Positions 42,888-51,734 of a DNA stretch of 64,000 nucleotides are shown here, in pieces (position 1 is the first letter of the stretch; each line of letters starts with the position of its first letter). Below the pieces are notes generated by a model. That model was not told the origin of the DNA. It saw nothing but the letters and a program-made list of their open reading frames with translations, and made no database searches. The translations under genes and the position numbers were made by a program. The stretch covers positions 1 through 64,000 of the forward strand of contig JASBST010000104.1 in NCBI GenBank assembly GCA_030148775.1, written 5' to 3'. The stretch comes from Thiogranum sp. Lineage in GTDB: Bacteria; Pseudomonadota; Gammaproteobacteria; DSM-19610.

Positions 42888-44018
42888 ATGATTTTGATCC
42901 TTGCGCCCAATACCCGCACCGATAGCGAAGAATTCAAACGCCTCGAGGATTTTCTGCGGCAGATGCCGAATATCCGCCACCGGGTGCATCAGGAAGTCGG
43001 CGAACAGCAACTGCTGACCGAAGTCTACTTGATCGGGGACACCGCATCGCTGTCGGTCGACGAAGTCTCGACCCTGCCGACGGTCGAGCGCGTGGTGCGT
43101 ATTTCTGAGGAGTACCGTGTACTGGGCCGGCACCAGGATGACCAGCGTTCCACCAGCTTTGAGTATAATGGCGTGCGCTTCGGTCAGGATACGCTGCAGG
43201 TGTTCGCCGGTCTGTGCGCGGTCAATACCCGCGAGCACGTCGAGCGCATGATGCAGGCGTTGCGTTCGCACGGCCAGGTGTGCACCCGCATGGGTGCCTA
43301 CAAACCGCGCACCAATCCGTACTCGTTCCAAGGGCACGGCAAGGAATGCCTGCCCTACGTGTTTGAGCTCGCCGGCAAATACGGTATCAAAGTCATCGCC
43401 ATGGAAATCACCCATGAAGCGCACGTCGATGAAATTCGCGCCGCCTTGCAGCAAACCGGGAATCCGACCGGTGTGATGCTGCAGATAGGGACGCGCAACA
43501 CGCAGAATTTCGAGCTGCTGAAATATGTCGGGCGACAGCACGAATTCCCGGTCCTGCTCAAACGGGGTTTCGGAATCACCCTGGAGGAGTCTCTCAACGC
43601 CGCAGAGTATCTGGCCAGCGAAGGCAACCGCAAGGTGGTATTCGGATTGCGCGGCATGAAAACCAACATGGGCGACCCGCATCGGAACTTCGTCGATTTC
43701 GCCCACGTTCCGGTGGTCAAACGTCTCACCCGCATGCCTGTGTGCATCGACCCTTCGCACTCGGTGGGCGCCCGGGACAAGGCGCCGGACGGCTTGCTGG
43801 ATCTGATGCACGCCACCGCCCAGGGGGTGATCGCCGGCGCCAACATGATCCTGGTCGATTTTCACCCGGATCCCTCCAAGGCCCTGGTGGACGGGCCGCA
43901 GGCGCTGACGCTGGAGGAACTGCCCTATTTCCTCGACGACGTGGGTATCGCCCGTGAAGCCTATGAAAAGCGGGTAAAACTTGCCGGGCGCTTTAAGCCC
44001 GGTGTCTTTTCGGTCTGA
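42888..44018 (+). CDS. divergent DAHP synthase-like (AroF type I-beta) protein
   Basis: This 376-residue protein has an N-terminal regulatory-type domain (1-95) and a TIM-barrel aldolase domain as in Thermotoga DAHP synthase. Retained: GAYKPRTNPYSFQG, LLKRGF, IDPSHSVG, and metal ligands aligning to Cys110, His291, Asp324 (Glu in the model enzyme) and Asp335. Changed: AGPCSVE is AGLCAVN and the PEP-site CERG is GLRG (253-256). A C-terminal extension of about 35 residues is present. It may be a DAHP synthase or an aldolase with another acceptor. It follows aguB by 26 bases with a good AAAGGAA site, so a link to polyamine metabolism is possible. Confidence 0.75.
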   Translation: MILILAPNTRTDSEEFKRLEDFLRQMPNIRHRVHQEVGEQQLLTEVYLIGDTASLSVDEVSTLPTVERVVRISEEYRVLGRHQDDQRSTSFEYNGVRFGQDTLQVFAGLCAVNTREHVERMMQALRSHGQVCTRMGAYKPRTNPYSFQGHGKECLPYVFELAGKYGIKVIAMEITHEAHVDEIRAALQQTGNPTGVMLQIGTRNTQNFELLKYVGRQHEFPVLLKRGFGITLEESLNAAEYLASEGNRKVVFGLRGMKTNMGDPHRNFVDFAHVPVVKRLTRMPVCIDPSHSVGARDKAPDGLLDLMHATAQGVIAGANMILVDFHPDPSKALVDGPQALTLEELPYFLDDVGIAREAYEKRVKLAGRFKPGVFSV

Positions 44019-44070
44019 TCCGCCGCGCCGCGCCCTGCAGGCGTCTTTCCCGCATTCGTCCGCTCGCAAG

Positions 44071-44116
44071 GGAGTTTCCAAACTCCAGGTAAACTATCGA
44101 TAAATCCGGTCGATAG
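44071..44116. promoter_or_regulatory. two inverted repeats upstream of the HD-GYP operon
   Basis: GGAGTTT-CC-AAACTCC (44071-44086) is a perfect 7-base palindrome. Eight bases later CTATCGA (44094-44100) and TCGATAG (44110-44116) form a second perfect 7-base inverted repeat with a 9-base spacer. Both lie 46-90 bases before the HD-GYP start codon and could be operators or leader hairpins. There is no T-run. Confidence 0.4.
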
Positions 44117-44161
44117 CTCTATTTGGGCGTTCTTCAATGCCCGCTCACGAATCAGAGCGCC

Positions 44162-45439
44162 ATGAGTCACACGGAATCGAAAATTTACGTCGAGGATTTG
44201 AAGATCGGGATGTACGTATCCCGGTTGGACCGCCCGTGGGTGGAGACGCGTTTTCTGTTTCAGGGATTTCGCATCAGTACTCAGGAAGACATCGACGAAC
44301 TGCGTGATTTCTGTGAGTACGTTTATATCGACCACGAACAGCGTGATATCGCTCCGCCGACGGCAGACGTTATGGCGGGCGCGCGAGCCCGAACCAAACC
44401 CACCGTCTCAGTGATTGTGCATACAGGCAAGGCCGATAAACTGGGCGAGATTTTCCGTGCTCCGCCGCAACGGGAGGTCTATCCGGTGACCACCTCCCTT
44501 GACAAGGAGATGGCACCGGCGCGGGCGAGCCGGGATGCCACAATCGGGCTGGTGAGCGATCTGATCACAGACCTGAAGGCGGGCCGCAACATCGCTCTGC
44601 CGGCAGTGCGCAACGGGGTGGGCGAGATGATCGACAGTATCATCCGCAATCCCGCCGCCTTCATGTGGCTGACCCGGCTCAAAAACAAGGACTCCTATGC
44701 CTATACCCATTCGGTGGACGCCTGTGGACTGGCTGTGGCCTTCGGCCGCCATTTGGGTATGGCGAAAAAGGAGCTGGAGAATCTCGCGCTGGGAACCTTG
44801 TTGTTTGATATCGGGAAGCTGCAACTCCCGGACAGCTTGCTCACCAAACCTGGACGCCTTACGGAGAAAGAGTACAAGCTTATCCTCAGACACGTGGAAT
44901 TCGGTGTGGAAATCGCCGGCGAAACCGAAGGTATCAATGAAGACGTGATATCGGTCATTGCGCATCATCACGAGCGCCACGACGGTTCGGGCTATCCGCG
45001 CGGCCTTCCCGGACATCAAATTCCCGTGAACGGTCGAATCGCGGCCCTGGTGGATTGCTACGATGCCATCACCAGCGACCGGCCGTACAGCCAGGCCCTG
45101 TCGACCTACGATGCGATCCAGTCGCTGTACGAGTGGCGTGACAAGGATTTTCAGGCGGCAATGGTCGAACAATTCATTCAGTGTATCGGCCTCTACCCCA
45201 CTGGGACACTGGTGGAGCTCACAACCGGTGAGGTCGGCGTTGTTTTGGCCCAGAACCGGGTGCGTCGTTTACGGCCACAGGTATTGGTACTGCTGGACGA
45301 AAACAAATACGCCTATGACACCCAGCCGGTAATCGACCTGATTGAGGAACCGGAGGACGGCAACGGCAATCTCATCGAAATACTCCGCCCCCTCCCGGCC
45401 GGTGCCTATGGTATCAACGTCGGCGATTATTATCTGTGA
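44162..45439 (+). CDS. HD-GYP domain protein with altered HD motif
   Basis: This 425-residue cytoplasmic protein combines an N-terminal DUF3391-like domain (1-100; MSHTESKIYVEDLKIGMYVS) with an HD-GYP domain (about 175-310), which usually cleaves cyclic di-GMP. YTHS (His183), HHH near 268-270 and GSGYP (277-279) are present. The motif expected as HDIGK reads LLFDIGKLQLP, so the His metal ligand at position 215 is Phe. It may bind metals differently or act as a sensor. It overlaps the GGDEF-EAL gene by GTGA. Confidence 0.85.
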   Translation: MSHTESKIYVEDLKIGMYVSRLDRPWVETRFLFQGFRISTQEDIDELRDFCEYVYIDHEQRDIAPPTADVMAGARARTKPTVSVIVHTGKADKLGEIFRAPPQREVYPVTTSLDKEMAPARASRDATIGLVSDLITDLKAGRNIALPAVRNGVGEMIDSIIRNPAAFMWLTRLKNKDSYAYTHSVDACGLAVAFGRHLGMAKKELENLALGTLLFDIGKLQLPDSLLTKPGRLTEKEYKLILRHVEFGVEIAGETEGINEDVISVIAHHHERHDGSGYPRGLPGHQIPVNGRIAALVDCYDAITSDRPYSQALSTYDAIQSLYEWRDKDFQAAMVEQFIQCIGLYPTGTLVELTTGEVGVVLAQNRVRRLRPQVLVLLDENKYAYDTQPVIDLIEEPEDGNGNLIEILRPLPAGAYGINVGDYYL

Positions 45440-46782
45440 AACCCATGTCTCCTGCTTCTGACGCCGGCGCGCTGTTGGTCAATAACAGTTGGCGCAGCCG
45501 TCTGTATGGCAAGTTGTCGCTGGAACTGACGGCCGCGCGGAATCGCGATGAGCAACTTGCGCTGCTGGTGGTCAATCTGGTCAAGTTCCGTCAGATCAAC
45601 GCGGATTTCGGCTACGCTGTTGGTGACAAGGTGCTGGCGGAGGTATACCGGCGCATCGCTAATGCGTTGCGTGAGAGCGATTTTCTGTATCATCTTGGTA
45701 ACGATGAATATGCGGTCATCCTGACGCAATTGCGTGTCCCCCAGGCACCGGAACTGGCAATCAAGAAAATCCTGAAACAGATCGGCGAAAACATGGCAAT
45801 CGACCGACAGGTGTTGTCGGTCAGTGCCACCGCCGGCGCGGCGGTTTTTCCAGAACATGCATCCGATAGCGACGAGCTGCTCAAGGCCGCCAATGCGGCC
45901 ATGCTCTACGCACGCGAACAACAGGCCGGTTATATCATCTACGACGCCACTACGCGGACCGAGGACATACGCCAGGCGGAACTCAAAGGCAGTCTGCGTA
46001 CCGCTCTGGATAGCGGAGAACTGATGCTGCATTATCAGCCGCAGCTGAATCTGCAGCAGGGCATACTCTGCGGTTGCGAAGCCTTGGCTCGTTGGCAGCA
46101 TACGGAGATGGGCTGGATATCGCCGGAGCTGTTTATCGGCGTGGCGGAAAGAGCCAGCATGATAGATTCACTGACCTACTGGTCGATCAACGTCGCCTTG
46201 CGCGAATGGTTTCAATTCTGTACCACCAGCGAAGCGGCCTCCGTCTCGGTCAATCTTTCGGCGCAGCTGCTGCATTCCCCGGAGCTGGTTCCGATGGTCG
46301 AACACGCGGTGAATATCTGGGGAGCAAAGCCCGGTTCCCTGGTTCTGGAGGTTACCGAAAGTGCCATGATGATCGATCCGCGAGCCGCGTTGCGTACGCT
46401 GCACCAGTTGCATGAAATGGGAATCAAACTGTCCATCGACGACTTCGGGACCGGCTATTCGTCACTCACTTATCTGAAGAAGCTTCCGGTTTCCGAACTC
46501 AAAATCGACAAAAGCTTCATCCTTCACATGGCCGAACAGCAACAGGACCGACGAATCGTCCAGTCGGTGATCGATCTGGCTCATACACTCGACATGGTGG
46601 TGGTGGCCGAGGGCATAGAAAACGAGCAAATATTGAACATGCTGGTGGCGATGGGTTGCGATTACGGTCAGGGGTTTTTTATTGCACGGCCGATGCCGGC
46701 GGCCGAGCTGCACGTTTGGGCCCGCTCGAGCGTCTGGGACATGCCTGAAGAGGTTTTGTCCAAATTGTCATGCGAGGCATAA
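45436..46782 (+). CDS. GGDEF-EAL protein with degenerate GGDEF, likely c-di-GMP phosphodiesterase
   Basis: This 448-residue cytoplasmic protein has an N-terminal GGDEF-like domain whose catalytic motif is LGNDEY, so it is probably inactive. The C-terminal EAL domain looks intact: CEALARW, SVNLSAQLL, LEVTES, IDDFGTGYSSL, SELKIDKSF, AEGIE and QGFFIARP. The likely activity is hydrolysis of cyclic di-GMP. The start is GTG 45436 overlapping the HD-GYP stop (ATG 45445 is an alternative), so the two c-di-GMP proteins are made together. Confidence 0.9.
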   Translation: MKPMSPASDAGALLVNNSWRSRLYGKLSLELTAARNRDEQLALLVVNLVKFRQINADFGYAVGDKVLAEVYRRIANALRESDFLYHLGNDEYAVILTQLRVPQAPELAIKKILKQIGENMAIDRQVLSVSATAGAAVFPEHASDSDELLKAANAAMLYAREQQAGYIIYDATTRTEDIRQAELKGSLRTALDSGELMLHYQPQLNLQQGILCGCEALARWQHTEMGWISPELFIGVAERASMIDSLTYWSINVALREWFQFCTTSEAASVSVNLSAQLLHSPELVPMVEHAVNIWGAKPGSLVLEVTESAMMIDPRAALRTLHQLHEMGIKLSIDDFGTGYSSLTYLKKLPVSELKIDKSFILHMAEQQQDRRIVQSVIDLAHTLDMVVVAEGIENEQILNMLVAMGCDYGQGFFIARPMPAAELHVWARSSVWDMPEEVLSKLSCEA

Positions 46783-46861
46783 GGCTCGGCACATCGACAT
46801 TTCCCACGATCGTTCGCCGCGGATTGACTATACTGGGGTAAAGTGCAATCGGGAGTGTCTC

Positions 46862-47371
46862 ATGGCGAACAAGGACCTGCTGGTAGTGATTTTGCTGCTC
46901 TTCCCCGTCGGCGGCGCCGAAGCGCGGGCGGAGTTTGAACAAACCCCGTATGAGGAACCTCGGGTGGTTTTCGATTTCTATTTCGACGAACCACAGAAAA
47001 TCAACTCCGCGCTGTTCTGGATCCGCTCCTTGACGGCGCCGCTGTTGGATTCGCCCTACGACATGGCGCCTGAAATGATGGATATCAAAGTCATTATCCA
47101 TGGCACCGAGATCGTCACGGTGGCCAAACACAACTTGAGCAAGTACCGCGAAGCTGTAGACCGCATGCGCTACTATGCGTCCCTTGGCGTGGAATTTCGC
47201 GTCTGCGGCCTGGCTGCCCAGGACTATGGTTACTCGCCGGAAGACTTCCACGATTTCATCATAATGACCCCGTCGGCCATTACTGATCTGGCGCACTGGC
47301 AGCAACGCGGCTACGCGCTGATCGCGCCGAAAATCATGGTCAAGAAATATGCGATTGAGGAAATTCGCTGA
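46862..47371 (+). CDS. exported DsrE-family protein
   Basis: This 169-residue protein of the DsrE/COG1416 fold carries an N-terminal signal sequence (MANKDLLVVILLLFPVGG, cleaved near EARA), so it is probably periplasmic. DIKVIIHGTEIVTVAKHN and the single-Cys segment GVEFRVCGLAAQDYGY are typical of the family. Cytoplasmic relatives carry sulfur or act as subunits in sulfur metabolism; a secreted form is less common and its partner is unknown. GGAG lies seven bases before the ATG. Confidence 0.8.
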   Translation: MANKDLLVVILLLFPVGGAEARAEFEQTPYEEPRVVFDFYFDEPQKINSALFWIRSLTAPLLDSPYDMAPEMMDIKVIIHGTEIVTVAKHNLSKYREAVDRMRYYASLGVEFRVCGLAAQDYGYSPEDFHDFIIMTPSAITDLAHWQQRGYALIAPKIMVKKYAIEEIR

Positions 47372-47395
47372 CCGCCGGCGTTCCAGCGCACATGT

Positions 47396-48172
47396 TCAGC
47401 GTGTCCGGGAAAGACTGTTGCGGTTGAAATCCCGCTCCTCCAGACCGGTTTTGAAACGATAATCGCTCCACACGAGCCGGGTGCTTTTCCCCGTCTGATG
47501 GTTCTCCATGTACATCTCGTCCGCACGCCAGAATTTGTCCAGATATTGACGATAGCCGCTATAGGTCAGGGTCTTGAGCAGACTGTTCTTGCGATCGTAA
47601 AAAACGATTTTCTGCGGTCGGTACTCCTGTTTGTCGAGCCACACTACCTGGCGGGTATAACCCGAGTCCTTGTCCCGCGGGTAGCGTTCCACCACGAAGC
47701 AGTCGAGGTCGTTGTAATTTTCGTCGCGCAGGTATTTATAGGAGTACTTTTCGACCTCTTGTGAGGACAAATCCTCGTAGGCGAATTCGCTGCCCATGAA
47801 GGGGCCGGATTTGTTACGCGAGGAAATACGCTTGACACGTTTCAACGCCGGAAGATACAGCCACTGATCGTCCGGTCCGGTCTTATGGGTGAAGCTGAGA
47901 AAATTCGTCCCCTTGACATCCGCCGGTTGCTCGAACGTCGTCAGGCTTTTATCGCCGTCGTCGAGCTGTTCCAGGGTACGGACATGGATCTTGCGCCGGC
48001 TCTCCTCGCCTTGGCTGTTGCGCAAAATCATCTGCAAATCGGCTGTCTGGTCATGGAAACCGGTGTCGCGGCGATCCGCTTCCCGGGCTATCTCCAGACC
48101 TTTTTGCTGGGCCTCTTGTGCCAGAAGACTAAAGGGGAGACTTAACAGAATCAGCAAGCTGAGCGCTTTCAT
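47396..48172 (-). CDS. LolA-like exported lipoprotein-sorting protein
   Basis: This 258-residue periplasmic protein has a signal peptide (MKALSLLILLSLPFSLLA) and an 11-strand LolA/LolB-like half-barrel. It contains FLSFTHKTGPDDQWLYLPAL and KRISSRNKSGPFMGSEFAYED, typical of the group that accompanies MMPL transporters. It probably carries a lipid or lipidated substrate delivered by the MMPL protein upstream. Its first 44 bases overlap the end of the MMPL gene. AAGGA precedes the ATG. Confidence 0.85.
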   Translation of the reverse strand: MKALSLLILLSLPFSLLAQEAQQKGLEIAREADRRDTGFHDQTADLQMILRNSQGEESRRKIHVRTLEQLDDGDKSLTTFEQPADVKGTNFLSFTHKTGPDDQWLYLPALKRVKRISSRNKSGPFMGSEFAYEDLSSQEVEKYSYKYLRDENYNDLDCFVVERYPRDKDSGYTRQVVWLDKQEYRPQKIVFYDRKNSLLKTLTYSGYRQYLDKFWRADEMYMENHQTGKSTRLVWSDYRFKTGLEERDFNRNSLSRTR

Positions 48173-50459
48173 AGGCGTCCTTGTGGTCCAGGGTCATCAG
48201 GAGAGTCGGCAACAACAGAAAATCGGCCATCAGTGCTAGGCCTATGGTGATGGCAGTGAGCAGGCCCATGTCGGCGTTGAGTTCGAACGGTGAATAGGTC
48301 AGTACCAGGAAGCCGGCCATTAGCACCACCGAGGTGGTCCAGAGCGCCGTGCCTACCGTGTGGAAGGCGTAGCGCACTGCATCGGGCGGCGACAAACCCT
48401 CCTCGCGGCGCGCGCGCAGGTACTTGCTGAGAAAATGCACGGTATCGTCGACGACGATACCCAATGTCATGCCGGCGACTACCGAGAGTGCCAGGCCGAC
48501 GTTGCCGACCAGCAGTCCCCATAGGCCGAAAGCCATGCCGGCGGGGACCAGGTTCGGGATCAGGCTGATGAGGCCTATACGCAATGATTTCAACGCGAAG
48601 ACGAGTATCAGCGAAATCAACAACAGGGCGACCGTGGCGCCGATAAGCATGCTGCGGATGTTTCTAGACCCGATATGAGAGAACATCACCGAAGGGCTCG
48701 CGCCGTGGGTTTGCATCGTAGCCGGAGCGTTATCGGCCAACCACTGGCGGGCACGTTCTTCCAAGGCGATCGTGGCGTTGCTGGATATGCTTTTTAGCGA
48801 CACGTCGAGCTTGGTGGCGGATTTGTCGACATTGATCTGATTGTTAAGGTCCAGTCCGTAGGGCAACGACATCTCGTACAAAAGCAGATATTGCGCCGCC
48901 AGCTCGCGCGAGCCGGGAATCCGGTACCACGAGGGGTCGTCGCCGTGCAGATTTTTGTTCAGACGTTTCATGGTATCGGACAACGAACTGACATGGATGA
49001 CTTCCGGTTGTCGGCGATACCATTGAGCGAATTCATCGAGTTTGCGCAGATAGTCGGGCTCGCTGATGCCGCCGGAACCGCTGCTCTTCAACGAATAGGC
49101 GATATTGTAAAGCCCGGTAAGATTCCGGGTGGTGAAATCGGTGTCGACTCTGAACGGCACCCGTTCATCGAAATATTTGACGAATTCGTCGTTGAGTTCG
49201 TTGTTGGGGATGAAGATAATCAAGCCGATCACCGAAGCGCTCGTCGCGGCCAGCACCGGCCGTCGGTGCTGTACCACGAAATCGGCAAAACGGTCCATGA
49301 ACGCCACCGAGCGGTTGCGCACGGCCGGTACCCGCACCGGGAGGGCGATCATCAGCGCGGGCAGCAGCGCGATACAATAAAAAAACGCCGCCATGACACC
49401 AATGGCCACGATATTCCCCAGGTCGCGAAAAGGCGGTGCGTCGCTGAAATTCATCGACAGAAAGCCGATGGCGGTGGTCAGGCTGGTGAGGAAGATCGGC
49501 TGCAGGTTGATGCGCAAAGCTTCGACCATTGCGGTGCGGCGTTGCGGCGTATGGCGCAGTCGCTGCAAAAAACTGACCAGCAGGTGTACGCAATCGGCCA
49601 CCGCGAGCGTCATGATCATCGTGGGCGCGCTGGCCGAGGGCGGTGTCAGACGGATCCCCAGCCACCCCGCGATGCCGATGGCGCTGACGATCGATACCGC
49701 AATCACCGCCATGGTGGTGAGCGTGCTCCACAACGACCGCAGCAGCAGCAACAGGAACAGCATGATGACGCCGAACATGATGGGTACCAGCGTGCTCATA
49801 TCCTTTATCGAATTTTCGGAGAAGGCGTTATTGAGCAGCACGATGCCGGTGAGATGCACCTTGACGGCGGGAAAGCGGGTTTCCAGGTCCGCGGCGAGGC
49901 CGCGGGCGAAGGCCACCACCTCCGGCCCCTCGGCCGCAGGATCCAGCCCGGGGAGCTGAATGGTGACGTTGACCCCCGTCACCCGCCCGTCAGGCGCGAC
50001 CAGGCGATGGACCAACAGCGGCTCGTGCAGCGCCACGCGTTTGATCTCCCGCAGCTGGGCGTCGGTCAGGTTCCCGGCCTCGCTCACCAGATCCCCGACA
50101 ATCAGATCGTCGGCCTGCGCCCGGGTGTGTTGGAAATTCGTGACCGAGTCGACGCGTATGGAATACGGGATCTGCCACGCCTGCTGCGTCAGCCATTCAA
50201 CGGCGGAAAGCGTTTGCGGTGTGAAGACCTGGCCGTCGGCCGGCTCCAGCACGAACAGGACATTATCCGACTTGGTGTAGGTGTTCTGCAGCTCTTCGAA
50301 GGCCAGCAGCTGCGGATTTTCCCGACTGAAAAAGACACGGTAGTCGTTCGAGAAGCCGATATAGCGGGCCCCCGCGGCACTCAAGCCCAGTGCCAGTAAC
50401 GCCAGTGCGAACAACCACCAGCGCCAGCGTACCAGGCTTTCGGCCAGAGAACGGGTCAT
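48129..50459 (-). CDS. RND/MMPL-family lipid transporter
   Basis: This 776-residue inner-membrane protein has about 12 membrane segments and two large periplasmic loops. Sterol-sensing/MMPL motifs include MTLAVADCVHLLVSFL and LSVVAGMTLGIVVDDTVHFL, each with the proton-relay Asp/His. MMPL proteins of this branch export lipids such as hopanoids, glycolipids or fatty-acid derivatives. It sits between TetR (15 bases upstream) and the LolA-like protein (44-base overlap), so the three form one operon. The stop is TAG. Confidence 0.9.
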   Translation of the reverse strand: MTRSLAESLVRWRWWLFALALLALGLSAAGARYIGFSNDYRVFFSRENPQLLAFEELQNTYTKSDNVLFVLEPADGQVFTPQTLSAVEWLTQQAWQIPYSIRVDSVTNFQHTRAQADDLIVGDLVSEAGNLTDAQLREIKRVALHEPLLVHRLVAPDGRVTGVNVTIQLPGLDPAAEGPEVVAFARGLAADLETRFPAVKVHLTGIVLLNNAFSENSIKDMSTLVPIMFGVIMLFLLLLLRSLWSTLTTMAVIAVSIVSAIGIAGWLGIRLTPPSASAPTMIMTLAVADCVHLLVSFLQRLRHTPQRRTAMVEALRINLQPIFLTSLTTAIGFLSMNFSDAPPFRDLGNIVAIGVMAAFFYCIALLPALMIALPVRVPAVRNRSVAFMDRFADFVVQHRRPVLAATSASVIGLIIFIPNNELNDEFVKYFDERVPFRVDTDFTTRNLTGLYNIAYSLKSSGSGGISEPDYLRKLDEFAQWYRRQPEVIHVSSLSDTMKRLNKNLHGDDPSWYRIPGSRELAAQYLLLYEMSLPYGLDLNNQINVDKSATKLDVSLKSISSNATIALEERARQWLADNAPATMQTHGASPSVMFSHIGSRNIRSMLIGATVALLLISLILVFALKSLRIGLISLIPNLVPAGMAFGLWGLLVGNVGLALSVVAGMTLGIVVDDTVHFLSKYLRARREEGLSPPDAVRYAFHTVGTALWTTSVVLMAGFLVLTYSPFELNADMGLLTAITIGLALMADFLLLPTLLMTLDHKDAYESAQLADSVKSPL

Positions 50460-50474
50460 GTCATTCGCCTTCGC

Positions 50475-51098
50475 TCAGGTTTCCAACGAATGCAAATAGT
50501 CGATGAGTCCGCGGTTGCAGGCTATCAGACGCGTATTGCTCTGCGCGTTCTTTGCGATGCCGATACAGCCCTCGACGGCAGCGAGAATAAAGGTCGCGGT
50601 CTGGTTGCAATCGATATCCTCACGGATACGGCCTTGCTGGCGGGCCCGTTCCAGGGCCTGTTCTATCACGTCGTGCCAGACGCGGAAGATGTAATCGATC
50701 CGTTGACGGAAGCCTTCGTCGAGCGGTGACATTTCCTGCGCCAGATTGTTGAGCGGGCAGCCGTAGCGAAGCATTTCCGGCGGTTTCATCTCCGGCAACT
50801 GCTCGATCACCGTTTTCAGCCCTTGCAGCGGGTCGACGGCATTTTTCAGTGGCTGCAGCCACATCCCCTCGACAGTCGGCAGAATGATCTCGTCGACCAC
50901 GGCATAGCCCAGGGCGCGCTTGTTGGGGAAATGGTGATACAGGGCACCCTTGGTCAGACCGGTTGCCGTCAATACCTCATCCAGCCGCATACCCTGGAAG
51001 CCGTTACGGTAAACTTCCAGGAAGGCGGCCTCCAGAATTCGCTGCCGGGTCATATCCGGATTGCGCTCGATACGGCTTATATTGTCCTTGGAATTCAT
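50475..51098 (-). CDS. TetR-family transcriptional regulator
   Basis: This 207-residue repressor has an N-terminal helix-turn-helix (TRQRILEAAFLEVYRNGFQG, VLTATGLTKGALYHHFPNK) and a C-terminal ligand domain of the AcrR/TetR_C type. It probably senses a lipid-like ligand and controls the MMPL/LolA-like genes that follow and the divergent genes from 51240. Two matching boxes at 51156-51167 and 51187-51198 are its likely operators. The ATG at 51098 is the first in-frame start after the promoter. Confidence 0.9.
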   Translation of the reverse strand: MNSKDNISRIERNPDMTRQRILEAAFLEVYRNGFQGMRLDEVLTATGLTKGALYHHFPNKRALGYAVVDEIILPTVEGMWLQPLKNAVDPLQGLKTVIEQLPEMKPPEMLRYGCPLNNLAQEMSPLDEGFRQRIDYIFRVWHDVIEQALERARQQGRIREDIDCNQTATFILAAVEGCIGIAKNAQSNTRLIACNRGLIDYLHSLET

Positions 51099-51149
51099 AG
51101 ACGTACCTATTGCTTTTGGAGCCTGGCCGAGCGCCGGTCTGCGGTTCGC

Positions 51150-51203
51150 TTGACAAACCGGCCAGTCTGTCCGTATTCTACAGACTGACTGGTCGGTTGG
51201 CAA
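51150..51203. promoter_or_regulatory. overlapping divergent promoters with TetR-type operator boxes
   Basis: Forward promoter: TTGACA (51150-51155), 18 bases, TATTCT (51174-51179). Reverse promoter: TTGCCA (51203-51198), 17 bases, TAGAAT (51180-51175). The two -10 elements lie on top of each other. Boxes AACCGGCCAGTC (51156-51167) and GACTGGTCGGTT (51187-51198) are inverted copies with 11 of 12 matching positions, one inside each promoter spacer. CAGTCTGT/ACAGACTG at 51163-51187 adds an inner inverted repeat. TetR bound here would block both directions. Confidence 0.75.
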
Positions 51204-51239
51204 ACCCCCCGCCGACCCGGCACAGCAGCGGGGCACCCT

Positions 51240-51698
51240 ATGTCACAAGAACAACTTTCCCATCTGAGTATTGGGGATCATATCCCAGAGCGCCGTCTGG
51301 GCGCCAAATCCTACACCGGCACGGTACAGCTTGAGGGTAAACCGGTGCATATCGAAGTCAGCCCGTCGGCGGTTAAGGCGATCATGCAGCGGGAGCAGGC
51401 CTTACTGGTCGAATTAGAGCTGTACTTCAGCTGTCTGGTGCGTAAACAACTGCGTTTTCGTCCGCTGCAGGCCGACGAAGCGGCGCAGGACCGCCCGGTA
51501 CAGGTCCTGCCCGGTCTGTATATGCGCTTTCGCGCGGTCACCACCCGGCATTGCGCTGTGGTCGACGTCGGCGGCAAGCCACCGGTCGATACGATGCCGA
51601 TACGTCACCCGGAACGCTTTGTTCCGGATTGGATCAAGATCGATTTTCGCGCACGTCAGTGGCTCGGTGAATACGGTTTTGCCGGTAACACCGCATAG
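51240..51698 (+). CDS. conserved protein of unknown function in a TetR-controlled operon
   Basis: This 152-residue cytoplasmic protein begins MSQEQLSHLSIGDHIPERRL. It has no membrane segment or motif that I recognise; two Cys (FSCLVRKQ and RHCAVVD) and a C-terminal basic/aromatic stretch (FVPDWIKIDFRARQWLGEYG) are visible. It is the first gene after the forward promoter of the TetR region and precedes a DsrE2 protein by 36 bases in the same frame, separated by its TAG stop. A joint role in sulfur or lipid chemistry is speculative. Confidence 0.65.
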   Translation: MSQEQLSHLSIGDHIPERRLGAKSYTGTVQLEGKPVHIEVSPSAVKAIMQREQALLVELELYFSCLVRKQLRFRPLQADEAAQDRPVQVLPGLYMRFRAVTTRHCAVVDVGGKPPVDTMPIRHPERFVPDWIKIDFRARQWLGEYGFAGNTA

Positions 51699-51734
51699 CC
51701 CCATTTATCCCTGATACGGACAGGAGTTAACAGT

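Noticed and set aside
48891-50399. 502-codon forward frame
   Set aside because: Antisense to the MMPL transporter; composition is His/Gln/Arg-rich as expected for a shadow.
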